From assembly GCA_016508695.1 (NCBI GenBank), contig VNKQ01000005.1, forward strand, positions 1,116,001 through 1,180,000: 64,000 bases of DNA, given 5' to 3'. The notes beneath the pieces were generated by a model, which saw nothing but the letters and a program-made list of their open reading frames with translations, did no database searches and had not been told where the DNA came from. Within the stretch, counting starts at the first letter, position 1. Each line of letters begins with the position of its first letter. The translations under genes and the position numbers were made by a program. The DNA is from Hyphodiscus hymeniophilus. Its lineage: Eukaryota > Ascomycota > Leotiomycetes > Helotiales > Hyphodiscaceae. Of this stretch, positions 46,574 to 58,503 are shown piece by piece.

Positions 46574-48710
46574 CTATCGCCGTCCCACAAACAGCTCCAG
46601 CTTTGGAATCTTGAGATGGAAGCCTTCCCGGAATCGGGGTTCCTCGTTCTCATGTACATGGCGGTAGTTGAACCGGCGGTACATGGTAGCGACTGTCTTC
46701 CTCAGTTCCATAAATGCGATCTGTGTTAAGATTTCATTAATTCAGTCCTTGCTTCAGATGAGATCATAAGGAAAGAGGGGATTTGTGAAAAAGACACAAG
46801 AAGAAAAAAAGGAGAGAGGAGCGTACGTTTCTTCCGATGCAAGCTCTGGGTCCAAAGCTGAAGCCAAGAAAGTACTTCTCGTAATCCCAATTGAATTTGC
46901 GCGTGCCATCCGCAGCGGTCACGATCCAGCGTTCAGGGCGGAATTCATACGGTTCATCCCAGATGCGTGGATCACGATGGATTGTATAGACCGGTGTGGA
47001 GAGAACGGTACCTTCTTCGAAGAAATGACCACAGACGGTAGCGCCGCCCTTAACCACGATTCGAGGTAGGCCAACGGAGACAGTGCTGCGCAGGCGCAGA
47101 GTCTCATAGAGCACGGCTTGGAGATAGACCAAATTCTTGATCTCTGAAAAGGGGGCAACGAAATCTGGCGGCAGAGGCGAAGGGAAGGTCTGATCCAGCT
47201 CCTCCTGTAGGGCGACTCTTTTATCGGGGTGACGACACATCAGATCCATGACATGGTTCAGTGTGTTGGCGGTCGTGTCACTGCCAGCAACCATCTGGGT
47301 TAGGGCTTCGGCGTTGACCTCTGTGGGCGATAATGGAAGACCCGTATCGGGATTACTGGCCTTGAGCAGCCAGTACAGGATATCCCGTCGATTCACATCC
47401 GTACCCGACTTTCTTCTCTTCTCGACGGCAGCAATAGCGATTCTGGCGAGAGCCTGGGACGCTCTGAGGCCACGGACGAAGAAGTAGTCGACGTAGCAGT
47501 ATGCCGTCCATGCTGCCCAGTATTAGTGAAAGGTTTTGAATAATGCTTTATCTCAAGCTTTGCTATGTTGACACTCTGCAAAAATGGGATATATCGTATT
47601 TTGGTACCAAGTCTAATGGATAACTTACGCTTGATCCACGGTATCTGTCCGACCGTTACCGTCCATTCACCCGAATCACGGAGCTTTCGAATGCCGCCAT
47701 TGGTGTCCAGGCCAGCAGAGCAGAATCCAAACGAAGAGCCAAAGGTCTAGGATTTCATGTCAGCGTCGAGATATCTCCGAGAACCAGGAGCCAAAAAGGT
47801 ACCAAGTCACTAATGATATCATATGCAAGATATGCATTCCATTTTACTACATCAATCGCAGCCTCCACACCCTGATCAATAGTGGACTTGATCTGCGGAT
47901 TAAGTCTCCCCAACGCTTGGTAAGATCCCGCTTTGCCCGTGTCGATGAGGCTGTTCATCTGTTGACACGCAATCGTGATGGCATTGGTCATGTACGGCTC
48001 GAAATCCACCATAGCTTGCGGGCTGAACATGTGCGAGACATAGCGTCGCTTGTGGGCATGCTTGAGTCGGTTACGTGTTGTGAACAGTCCCTCCTGGATG
48101 TTCTCGAAAGCGTAGTAGAAGTCTGACTTGAGGAATCCGTTTCCATGACCCAAGATATCCTGGTGGAACGTGTCAGTTCAGTGACATAGGCCAAACTTCC
48201 AAATCCTTGATCTAATCATCCTCTATGGTGGTAGCATTGAGGGGGGGATCCTTACCCGAATACTGTCCGGGTGGGCGATGCTGATGTGATTTGGCGACAG
48301 CCGGACGAAATCGCCCCTTTTGGTATGTTCAGCGTGCACGACAGCCGACGTTCTGTGGGTCCTGCAAAGGAGTGATGGTTAGGATGTGGAATCAAGAACT
48401 TTTATCTACCATCCGAAAGGTGGAGACGTGGAGGCATACCGAGCCTGAAATGTCATCCATAAGAAGGAATATCTGGCCGTCAATGGGCCGGAGAATCTCC
48501 TGAGCTTATATGGATCTTTCCGGTAAGGGATGACATAGTAAGCCTTGAGAAGACTGTCAGTATGAAAATACAAGTGGTGGTGGTCCTTTTGTCATTGAGG
48601 AAAGGTTTCTAGATAGGTTCACAACTTACAATTAGAAGGAGAATGCCAGCGGGGAGCCACAGAAGACTGGGCAAGGAACAATGAAGCGAGCTCAGCAGGA
48701 TTCCCGCCAT
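46574..48710 (-). CDS. Cytochrome P450 monooxygenase (benzoate 4-monooxygenase/CYP53-like)
   Basis: Seven exons (5' to 3'): 48710-48630, 48543-48440, 48361-48256, 48159-47803, 47746-47629, 47512-46827, 46720-46574; 532 aa. There is an N-terminal membrane anchor (MAGILLSSLHCSLPSLLWLP). The I-helix is AGSDTTANT, the ExxR motif ETLRLRS, the PERF-type motif FRPERW, and the haem loop FSFGPRACIGRN with the Cys ligand. DILGHGNGFLKSDFYYAFEN and RRYVSHMFSP resemble fungal benzoate 4-monooxygenases (CYP53), which hydroxylate benzoate in the ER. The exact substrate is an inference. Every join keeps phase. Divergent from a regulator-like gene. Confidence 0.9.
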
Positions 48711-49462
48711 GGCATTACAACGAGCAAGTTTGCCTTACTTCTCTTGGGAGAGGAGAGAGGGCAATCGAATCCTTAAACATTGTTATTACCTGCCAGCATT
48801 CGGCGACAGGACTTTGCTTACTACACTTTCGAAAATCCGCTAAACGTCTCTTCCAAGTTCCAACCATGGTTTACAGGCAGTAAACCGGCTAAAGGTGGGA
48901 TGGGTTTGATCTGGGTGCGTGGCATCTGTTGCAAAGAAGGATTCCGCATCCTGCATTGGTGATTCGAATTATTTTCGAGAGTATTCTTTAAACCGCACGC
49001 AAATAATCCTCTTAATGCGTGATATCGTCTCGGTTTGCTACATTGACAGAGTGTTAATCATCCTTATGCCAAGTCTGCCCCTTCGCTTCGGGATCGTTTC
49101 ATTTTGTATTTTGTAGCACTAAGTACCGAGCCCATGCCACGAACGGTTAGATGAGAGGGTGACCATCACATTCTTATAGCAGTCAGCAACCATGATTGGT
49201 GTTTCGAGGTGGATCCTCGTTGTGCACGTTGATTATTCAGACATTTCCTTTCTAGAAGAGGGAAAGCGCGCATATAGTCAGTACGTAGTCCCTTTTCCCA
49301 CTTGCCTGTATGTTGCCAGCGAGCGGAAGCGTGATCCCATCACACGATGACTGTGCGGTAACCATATGGTTCAACCCATCGTCGACTTGGGAGAAAACCA
49401 TTCTCGGGTGAATGAGGCCGTAACATTTCTCGAGAAATCCTGAGACCGTAACGTTTCTGGCC
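48711..49462. promoter_or_regulatory. Divergent promoter region, P450 / regulator-like gene
   Basis: 752 bp; no specific operator recognised. Confidence 0.4.
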
Positions 49463-51183
49463 ATGCCACAATCATTGACCTTTGTGGTCCGGACCCAAGG
49501 TAGCCCACAAGATCGGTGGGAGAAGAGTAGCATCAACGCTCATGTTGCGAAGGTGAGCCATGCGAGGAGGCGCCAGAAGGAAGGGGTACGACAGAAGATG
49601 GTGAAAGTGAAGGAACGGAAATCCGATGTACGCTTTACCTGCCTGGTGCGAATATATCAATATTTGGCTTTTGCTAATGGATACGACAACAGAGCGATCG
49701 TTGGAGCCTACTCGAACTCAACGATTACCTTTGTCCTGCCCTTGATTCGGGAAGAACAGATCCCTTTGGCAGTCAGGCTGTGGTGATGAATGCCAGCATC
49801 CACTGGCTCTTATCCTTTGCTCGAGATTGTCTGATGGCTCCCATAGGCACATCCGTCGCTCGGAAACAGCGGATGGTGGCCTGGAATGAACACTTCGTCC
49901 AAGAGATCAGATATGCTTTCCAGGACGAATGTCTGGCCTATGCCTATCTAGCCCGCTTTGCAGCGGTTCTCTCGACCTCTTTGGCGGACAATCGCCTCAA
50001 GATTTTGGCCTTGACCTATAAAACGGAGGTTTCTTCGAGACTGCGAGCCCGCCTCGGAGCACAACGACCGGCAGATCCGAAAACCATCGAGTCGTGGTGT
50101 TGGCTCATCTACTCGCTGTTGGCAGCAGACATTGCAGCTCAGGATTATACTGCGGCCAGCGTCCACGGCAAGATTCTCCGGGATTTGCTGCAGCCTGATG
50201 GTCAACCGGCTCCTTTCTTGGGCAATAGACGACTGGTCCGGTCCATTTTGTGGCAGGACACCCAGCGAGCGACGCTCACTTTGACCCCAACCGTATTTGA
50301 GCTGGATCAGTTCGTCAGTGATTTTCTTCCCGAACTCCCCAAAACAATGGATGAATGGGATTGCTTGTTAGATGATCTGCTGCCCTCGGACCATGCGGGA
50401 CGTTCGGGACGTTCGAGTATCGTGCTTGATGAGGTCTTGCAGTGTAGAGACTTCCGTCTCATGTTCTCAGAGACCAAGCTGTATTTCTCAACCATTAGGG
50501 TGGCCATCGCGAACGCCACTCGCATTAATGATTTAACCTTTGCCTTGGCCACCAGGTCCATTCTGATGCAAGGCCACCTGGTTAACAAGTATGTGATGTT
50601 CAAAGCTGAAGCCGACGCTTTGGACCCCCCAGACCCTTCCAACGTCCTTTACCGGCACGCTTTCATGAGCTTGGCCACTCTATACTGGATTCGGTTTGCC
50701 TGTCTTCATGAGAACAGCTGGGCACGTGATCCAGAAAATGAATGGGCGGAAGTGCCTTCTCCTGGCTCTTCGCCAGGCTCTTCGCCTGGTGAGGCGAACG
50801 AGAAACCGCTAATGATGAGAACTGCGAGCAACTCTTCCATCTATGGCGCTGGGCCGCTTATCATCAAAGCCCTGAAGCAGATAATGCGGTACACCAGGGA
50901 ACACGCCTTCTCCATGATTGGAGACCCGGAGACCAAGTTCAGGCTTTGGGCTTTATACGTTGGTTCCCTGGCCGAGCAAGCGCAGGACGGGTTTGACGGT
51001 AGCAGTGAGAAGGCTCATGGGAACTGGCACAATATCGAATTCGTCCGGCATGCGGAGCTGATGGGTTTACACCAGTGGGAGGAGGTGGAAGATAAGTTGA
51101 GCGGATTTTTGTACGTCGAAGATATTGGCGATGGAGCAAGGGAATGGTTCGAATGGTTTCAATTCCAGCTAGGCGCTTCTTGA
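49463..51183 (+). CDS. Fungal transcription-factor-domain protein lacking a zinc cluster
   Basis: Exons 49463-49627 and 49693-51183 (intron 49628-49692 with a TGCTAATG branch site); 551 aa. The N-terminus MPQSLTFVVRTQGSPQDRWE, followed by AHVAKVSHARRRQK, is the conserved basic start of a fungal group that has the C-terminal 'fungal-specific transcription factor' region but no Zn2Cys6 cluster. The second exon begins SDRWSLLELNDYLCPALDSG and continues as a helical region with MNASIHWLL and SWCWLIYSLL. DNA binding is not shown by any known motif, so it may act as a co-regulator. Being divergent from the P450 suggests co-regulation, an inference. Confidence 0.82.
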
Positions 51184-52480
51184 GGTCGAATCCTCTCCTT
51201 TCCAAATGCTGCAATGAATATAATGACCTTTATCATCTTCCATTGTATCTCGAACCAAGCGATCTCCAAGCCCATTTAGTGGATGGCGTCAACATTCCGA
51301 GGCTGATCTGAGGTGGGACAGATGCAGCACATGTGAGTAGTTTGGGCTTTGGTAAAGGAGATGTAGAGTGATGCAACCCCATGGGCTAGGTGATGCGTAG
51401 TAGGAAGTCGTCTCGTGATGTTGCGTATGAACTCTGGTGTCAAGCTTAACTCCCAGCGGGCTGGGGTTCTTATTTTGTAACCCACCATTCGTCTCCCAAA
51501 CTCTTGATCTAAATTGAGATATTGGTCGTTTCTTGAGTCATGACCAAAGCAGTGATAAATGCAGGAAGATGGCTGATTCCGTGGACCCAGGACCTTTTAT
51601 GAAGGGAATTCACCTGATGGGTTACCTGCATGGAGGCTGACTGGACACTAAGACTTCACGATGTTGCAAGCAGGCTCTCTTTGATCATGAAAGGCGAATG
51701 CGACGCTCCGATTTGCTCGGCTGTGGCCCGTTTCCTCTTCCTGCATCACTCTGCAGGTGTGCTTGCTTGACAACAGCTTTAGTGCGCCTGCTGAATTCGG
51801 TTTAGCCTCTCACGACTGAGCTCAGGAATAGGGACGCTAGTGCGACTACCACTTTAGGTAACTTAAGCGAGTCAGGGATTGTCGCAGGTTCGAATCCAAA
51901 ATCCAGAATGTATTGTGCGACTACCAATCTCGGCCTAGCATCGAAGCAGTGGGCTGTTGAACTTGTTGTTTTGACTCTTGAGATCCTCTAATACGACGAT
52001 ACGCAGCCATGCTGTGTTTCGGGGCGCCTCTCCGACTAAAAACCCCCCTTATGCGTTCGGCCTTGGGACTGGAAATTGGAATCCCCTTCTACCTACTTTA
52101 CCTACGACTTCCAAGTAAGGCAAGCGGGGTAGATTCTTTCTGTACCTACATGGCACGGCCATTCATGGGCCGCGAATTGTTAGATGAGAAGCAATGTCTG
52201 ATAAGTTTCTCGGTGTGCGAGCTGTTCTTTGATGAGAGCGCTGGAATATATAAGAACCTTGATTTGCCTCCCTCAAGTCATCAGAATTGCCACCACAATA
52301 ACAATTTCGAAAGCCACGCTACAGCCTTACCTACAAGTCTCCAGCGCATCTTCAATCGACAACTCGTAGTTTGATTGGTCGAACGCCCTTCTTGGCTACT
52401 TACTCCCCGCGTCTTACCTTATTTCTCCCAGGCCACGCTACCGTTATTACTCAGCCAGCCTATCCTTCGAATTGTTCACT
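51184..52480. other. Intergenic (1.3 kb)
   Basis: Contains an isolated GGTTCGAATCC at about 51888, like a tRNA B-box, but its T-stem does not pair and no A-box arm fits. 52009-52374 is open for 121 codons without domain-like content and probably belongs to the leader of the bZIP gene. Confidence 0.45.
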
Positions 52481-53192
52481 ATGGCAAATCAAGTCACAAC
52501 AACATTTTCTGGCTATGAAGCATTGCAAAGCGATAATCTCTTCGGCGGCTCTCAAGAGGTACTGCACTCAATTCCAGATCTAAATCTTGCACAACGATCT
52601 TGGTCCAGATTCTGATTATGCCATAGCTCGTACTGTCTGATGCCTTCTGGGATCCATCTTGGAGTCTGGCTGGAGCTACGCCACTATCCGACATCAGCTA
52701 TTCGCCCTTCACATCACCGTCGCCCTTAACATCACCGACGCCCAGCAGTGCCAGCACCGCCTGGTTTGAAGCCAAGGTAGAAGAGTCCGAGAGTAAGACG
52801 CAAAAGAAGCACTGTACAAGCAAAACCGAGGTGAGCTTGATTTCATAGACGTCAGATCAGTCTTCTAACTCGATCATCAATAGAAACGTCGGGAACAGAA
52901 TCGAGTCTGCCAGCGGGCCTTTCGTGAGCGCCGTGAGCAACAACTTCGGGAGCTTAGAGAACAAAATGCCATATTGGAAGAGAAGTACTTAGCGCTTCTT
53001 GCAACCAACAGCCAGCAGTCAGATCAATTAGTCGCCCTAAATCGGCAACTGGAAATGCTCCAAACACATGCGACGGCACAAACTAAAATGCTATTCGATC
53101 CGTGGCCAGCTACTTACAATGGATTTCCTACAACACAACTCTCCATGCCTGACGGAGTATCTATGGGTAGACAAAGTCAGGGTTTGTTTTAA
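52481..53192 (+). CDS. Small bZIP (Yap/AP-1-like) transcription factor
   Basis: Exons 52481-52558, 52627-52830 and 52884-53192; 196 aa. The basic region in exon 3 reads KRREQNRVCQRAFRERREQQ, the Yap-type pattern (N-X3-Q-R-A-F-R-E-R). It runs into a leucine-zipper-like heptad segment (LRELREQNAILEEKYLALL). Exon 2 is Ser/Pro/Thr-rich (SPFTSPSPLTSPTPSS). The N-terminal exon is short, and its join (GAG|GTACTG ... CATAG|CTC) is the least certain. The family regulates stress, detoxification or secondary metabolism; no Cys-rich redox domain of Yap1 is present. Likely nuclear dimeric DNA binder. Confidence 0.8.
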
Positions 53193-55119
53193 GCTCTCCT
53201 AGGAATCAGAACACAATTCCTCTATCTGTTTTGCAGCGTCGGCCTCAGGTCTTTTCTAGTCGATGGAGTAAACATGCAGGGGTCGGAGGATTTATACGCA
53301 TCCTGGGGAGTTCAATCGTCGGTCTCCTTTATTTTACCGCTTGTTGGCGGTCGGCGTCAACGTAATACCATGCGAAAGTAAAATGTACCTTATGACTTAT
53401 TGTGGTTTTATCAAATTCAACCTATGCAAAATCAAAAATTTACTGTTGATCAGTCCATCACTATTGAATAACATTTTCACTGCTTCTTATTTACTTAATT
53501 AGGAGTTGAAAACAGGATCGTAAGTGGAAAAGGGGCGCTCACGTGATATCTGTATGTTCTGATATAATTGAGGATCCATGGGTCCTCTACAGTACGCTGT
53601 GGCACGACGGCATGTCCTTGAAATTCAGATAAGCAACAGAAATATCACATACACTGTGAGGCTGACAGGAGGAAGTCCGATGATTTTCGTGTCGCCCGTG
53701 TTCTGCTGTATGCCGCATGCCGCATGACGATTCCCGTGAAATTCAGACTTGCAACAAAACCATCAGATGGCATGCTAGGCTGATAGAGGGAAGCCTCGGA
53801 GCGTTGTTTCTTGTGTGATAGGCCATTGACGGCACTCCAGAGAAATGCAGACATGCAGCATATATATACATCTTGAGGGATTATGCAGGCATCCTCGAGA
53901 CTGCTGATTCATCTGCTGAGTCTTCCACCCCTCTCGGTTCTCGAATGGGATTGTAAGTCTAGAAGAAATAAGGAGGGCGCCAGACTCAAGATCTGCTTAT
54001 GAGTTGGGAGGACAGGTTGAGTTTCCTCATTTCCTGGGCTGGCCCCCACGTGTATGCTTCAAAGGCTCCACGTCGCCCCGGCTACTTACCTATCGATTTC
54101 GCAGTCTCTGGAGTCTCAAAGCTTGGTCTTGAAATCAGTAGTGGGGCCGGCGAGTGTAACCTTAATCGAAAGTGTAAATTATGGCCAAGCGCTTTCTCGA
54201 AAGGTTAAAGGTTGCAGCCGGATGGCACATAAATAGAACGGTAGCTCAACCAGAAGAAAATAAAACAAAAATATATGTTTCAGAAATCGAGACTGGCGGC
54301 GGCAGATTGCAATATCGGGTTATTTATTGCGGCTGAGCTGTCCAAAGTCTCATTAGAGTTATGCGGGTCTCTCTGTCTCTGTCCCAGACTCTATTTCCTG
54401 ATCCATCAACCCCCTTTTTCTTCGATTGATGCTCGCTGTTGCTCATGCGCAAGCTTAAGTTCACTCATGCTCACGATCCCAACAGCGCGGTATGGTAGGG
54501 TTCACTGTGAATGGATAGATATATCATCGTGTAAAACTCTGCTCAGGCCTCCCAACAGAAAGTGGCGGATTGACCGATAAAGTCAGCGACTCGCCACTCC
54601 GCCATACCAAATCCAAGCTCACCCGTCCATACTGGTTGGTGATAGACGGCTTCGATAGACGGCTCCAGCAGCACGAAAATTGATAGGGACAAGGATTTGT
54701 CCAACGGGAAGTCAGTTCGTTGGAAATCCCTGCAGACGCCACTTTCCCACCACACCCGAACCCATTTGGGCGATGGCCAGCCTTCTCAAGACAATAATAA
54801 TTTCAAGCTAACTCCATAGCAACGGGAGAGTAGGATTAGGGACAGATATAAACACTACCTGCCATCGCTCTGCGCATTGCGATATATCTCTCATACCGTG
54901 TTACATATAAAGATATCTGTAAGTATCCCGTTCCGTAGTCTGATTGGTAGGACAACAGCAGTATTGCCATCGACAGCGTTTTCTGACGTCAAGTACACTT
55001 TGGATCATCCTTCGGCTAACCAACTTCAAAAGTCTTCCCCTCAACGCCATAGCTTACCACGAGCTTCACCCCCTTAACAATCCTACCTTCAAACCTACGA
55101 GCAATATACTACATACAAC
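53193..55119. other. Gene-poor intergenic region (1.9 kb)
   Basis: No gene supported. Contains the diverged tandem repeat described separately; otherwise nothing recognised. Confidence 0.5.
53620..53870. repeat. Decayed tandem repeat, about 105-118 bp period
   Basis: GAAATTCAGA...GCAACA...ATCA...AGGCTGA.AG..GGAAG recurs from 53620 and 53738. A third degenerate start (GAAATGCAGA..GCA) is at 53842. Spacings are 118 and 104 bp. Short words are kept in the same order, but each unit has many substitutions. Confidence 0.6.
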
Positions 55120-57352
55120 ATGGCTACCAAGAGTGCGTTGCCTTCGCATTTGAAGTCCTCGGGACTGGCAGGAGGCGCCAATGGTGAAGCGGCCGATTTC
55201 GCTCGAAAGCACCATGGAAAGACTCAGTCGCACATGGTGAGTTCAGTTTTATAGTCATTCCATTGAGGGGCACAGCTTGCAGATCTGGAAAGTGAATATA
55301 TCCGAAGTTGTGAGATCATCCTGGTCTCTTAGCAAGTTTCGAGAAGCTGCTGGCTTCGAGCAAGGTGTTTGTCGCAGTTCGACCGATCAATAGAAATCAG
55401 CCTCTATGGACTCGGAAGATTGTGATTCACACTTAGACGGGTCGCGATACTGCTTGTACCTTCCTGGGATTTGCATGCACGTTTTCCCAGTAATTCCCGC
55501 GACCGAAACGAGAGACGACAGAGAAGACGAGACGGTCAACGACGACAGAACGGGAAAGAACGTACAACAACTACATATACATCTCGGCATCAACCCATTT
55601 CCGGAACTGTTCAGTTTTCACTTCTTCAAGCCACCGCCCCTACATTTGCACCCTCTTTTTAAGGACCTTACTCCTCCAGATACAACTCTGCCCTCCATGG
55701 CTTCACATCCCTCCTCACCTCTTGCTACCCCAGGACTTGAGCATCCAGACTGTCACCAGCTTGCAGCGCTAATATGTGCGGACAAGGCCTTCGAGAACAC
55801 CTCAACTTCCGTCGCCGCGAGCCAAATGCGGAATGCTCTCAACAATCTTGCCGATACCGTCACAGATCCAGAGGAGAAGAAGGTTAGTGTTACCCCATAG
55901 GTCCGCAGATCTGGCCTAATGTTTTGTAGCTCTTCGAGACTGAGATGGACAACTTCTTCGCCCTGTTCCGTAGATACTTGAACGACAAGGCGAAGGGAAA
56001 TACACTGTAAGCTGCGATGCGATACGATACATTATGACGAGAGGTGGCTAATCTGTGGTAGCAACTGGGAGCAAATTGCCCCACCCGCGGCAAACCAGGT
56101 CGTTGACTACAACGAGCTTGCCAATTCGGAGTCTGTTGGTTTCCTGAGCAAGCTTGCTGTTCTCAAGCTCAACGGTGGACTCGGAACCTCCATGGGTTGC
56201 GTTGGTCCTAAGTCCGTCATCGAAGTCCGTGATGGCATGTCCTTCCTAGATCTCTCCGTCCGACAAATCGAATACCTCAACCGCACATACAATGTCAACG
56301 TCCCCTTCGTTCTCATGAACTCTTTCAACACTGATGACGACACCCAAAATATCATCAAGAAATACGAAGGCCACAACATTGACATCATGACCTTCAACCA
56401 ATCTCGATACCCTAGAATTCTCAAGGATTCGCTGCTTCCAGCACCCAAGTCCTTCAAATCTCCAATCTCTGATTGGTACCCTCCTGGACACGGAGATGTC
56501 TTCGAGTCCCTTTACAATTCTGGTATTCTCGAGAAGCTCATCGAGCGAGGGGTTGAAATTCTCTTCCTCTCCAACGTCGACAACTTGGGTGCAGTTGTTG
56601 ATCTCCGCATCCTACAGCACATGGTAGAGACCAAGGCCGAATACATCATGGAATTGACCGACAAGACCAAGGCTGATGTCAAGGGCGGTACTATCATTGA
56701 CTACGAGGGATCTGTTCGTCTTCTGGAAATCGCCCAAGTGCCAAAAGAGCACACCAATGAATTCAAGTCCATCAAGAAGTTCAAGTACTTTAACACCAAC
56801 AACATCTGGCTGAACTTGAAGGCTGTCAAGCGAATTGTCGAGAACAACGAGCTTGAGATGGAGATCATCCCCAACAACAAGTCAATCCCAGCAGACAAGA
56901 AGGGCGAGTCCGACGTTTCAATTGTCCAACTCGAGACCGCAGTCGGAGCTGCTATCCGTCATTTCCACAACGCTCACGGTGTTAACGTTCCTCGTAGACG
57001 TTTCTTGCCCGTCAAGACGTGTTCTGATTTGATGCTCGTCAAGTCAGATCTGTACTCATTAAAGCACGGTCAGCTCCAAATTGACCCCAACAGATTCGGA
57101 CCAGCTCCTCTCATCAAGCTCGGGAATGACTTCAAGAAGGTCTCCGACTTCCAAAAGCGCATAGGCAGCATCCCCAAGATCATTGAACTTGACCATTTGA
57201 CCATTACCGGTGCCGTGAACCTTGGACGTGGTGTTACCCTCAAGGGCACGGTCATCATTGTTGCAACAGAAGGCAGCACCATCGATATTCCACCTGGATC
57301 CATCTTGGAGAATGTTGTGGTGCAAGGATCTTTGAGACTGCTGGAGCATTGA
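55120..57352 (+). CDS. UGP1: UTP-glucose-1-phosphate uridylyltransferase
   Basis: Exons 55120-55236, 55787-55882, 55930-56006 and 56062-57352; 526 aa. The nucleotide-binding loop is LKLNGGLGTSMGCVGPKS. The substrate motifs DWYPPGHGDVFESL and LSNVDNLGAVVD are present, and the C-terminus is a left-handed beta-helix (ITGAVNLGRGVTLKGTVIIV). It makes UDP-glucose from UTP and glucose-1-phosphate for wall glucan, glycogen and trehalose; cytosolic, usually oligomeric. Intron 1 is unusually long (550 nt) and its acceptor is AAG. ATG 55697 inside it is in frame with exon 2 and would give a different 30-residue N-terminus (MASHPSSPLATPGLEHPDCH), so an alternative first exon is possible. Confidence 0.94.
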
Positions 57353-58503
57353 AGGGACAGCACCGATGGATTTCTTGTTTCTTTTTCGCATTCAACGGGT
57401 AGTAGCATGATGCAATAGGTTCACGATAGAGAGACTTGAGGGTTCAGGTGATGCATTCTTGTTCCAGTCTTTAATTGAACGTTGATTTCTGAAGCAACCT
57501 TCATTAGAGTTCAATGTGATATATCAATACATTGTTTCTTCTGTAATACGTCTAAGTGACTGGTAGCATCGATTCACTAGAGTATGCAACCCGCGTAATT
57601 CCGTAGAGTGCTTGCATCTGATACTTCACTCATACAATAGCTCCTTTCCCCCGAGCCACTTTATATGCTTTGGGCCATTTTTCCTGTGCTACTTACTCAA
57701 CTACTCTCTCTTGTTGCCTAAGCGCTCTGTATATCTATTAGAAAACAAACTATCACAGCAGCTTAGATTTAGTAGAGATGTAATGATTTGGAGAGCTCTC
57801 CAGGGCTAAATTAGCTTCCGTCGCCGGGATGATTCCGGCTAATCTGGCTGACTTCGGTGCAGACGATAAGGCATTGGCTTGTTATCGGATTTTAGACTGC
57901 AGCTTTCAGGGTCGCGTGCTTATTGTCGACATTCTTCATTCTTGGACATCCCCTTTGGTAGCATATATCAAAGTCTACAGAATCTACATCTCTCACACTC
58001 GATCTACACCAACAGAGACAATCCTGCATCGCATTCGACATTGCCGGATGTCATAGTTGCTGACAAAATACCCTGGCCTCAACCCCTCGCAAGCAGAGTC
58101 ATCGATGGCAATATATAGCTTCCCTCATGTTTGAATGAGCTCTTAGCATAAGGTATAAACGATTTACAACTCCACAAGTGACCTGCCGTTTGGCTGACGC
58201 TGATATAGAAGTTAATGATTGTGCCGACAGTCAAGCTTCAGCCTCGAGCTCTCACTACAGACGAGTCCACACGTCGAGGCCTTGCCACAGTCTGTATAGC
58301 TACCTCTTCTTCTTCACCATATAACTCACTTCAGTGGGATCGAAACTAAAGACCACGAACCTCAATTACCATTGTGCCCTAACGAAACCGACCACGTTGA
58401 TCCTATTACAGCTGCTCGTTCAGAACCTTCGTAAAAAAAACAAATCATACAACTCGATAGATCACATATACGCACATCTCATACGTTGAACACAAAAGAG
58501 GAA
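57353..58503. other. Intergenic (1.15 kb)
   Basis: 3' flank of UGP1 and promoter of the FYVE-RING gene. No other feature seen. Confidence 0.5.

Noticed and set aside
51880..51905. tRNA B-box-like GGTTCGAATCC
   Set aside because: The would-be T-stem does not pair and no A-box or cloverleaf can be built upstream.
52009..52374. 121-codon plus-strand ORF before the bZIP gene
   Set aside because: No domain-like content; probably leader sequence of the bZIP gene.
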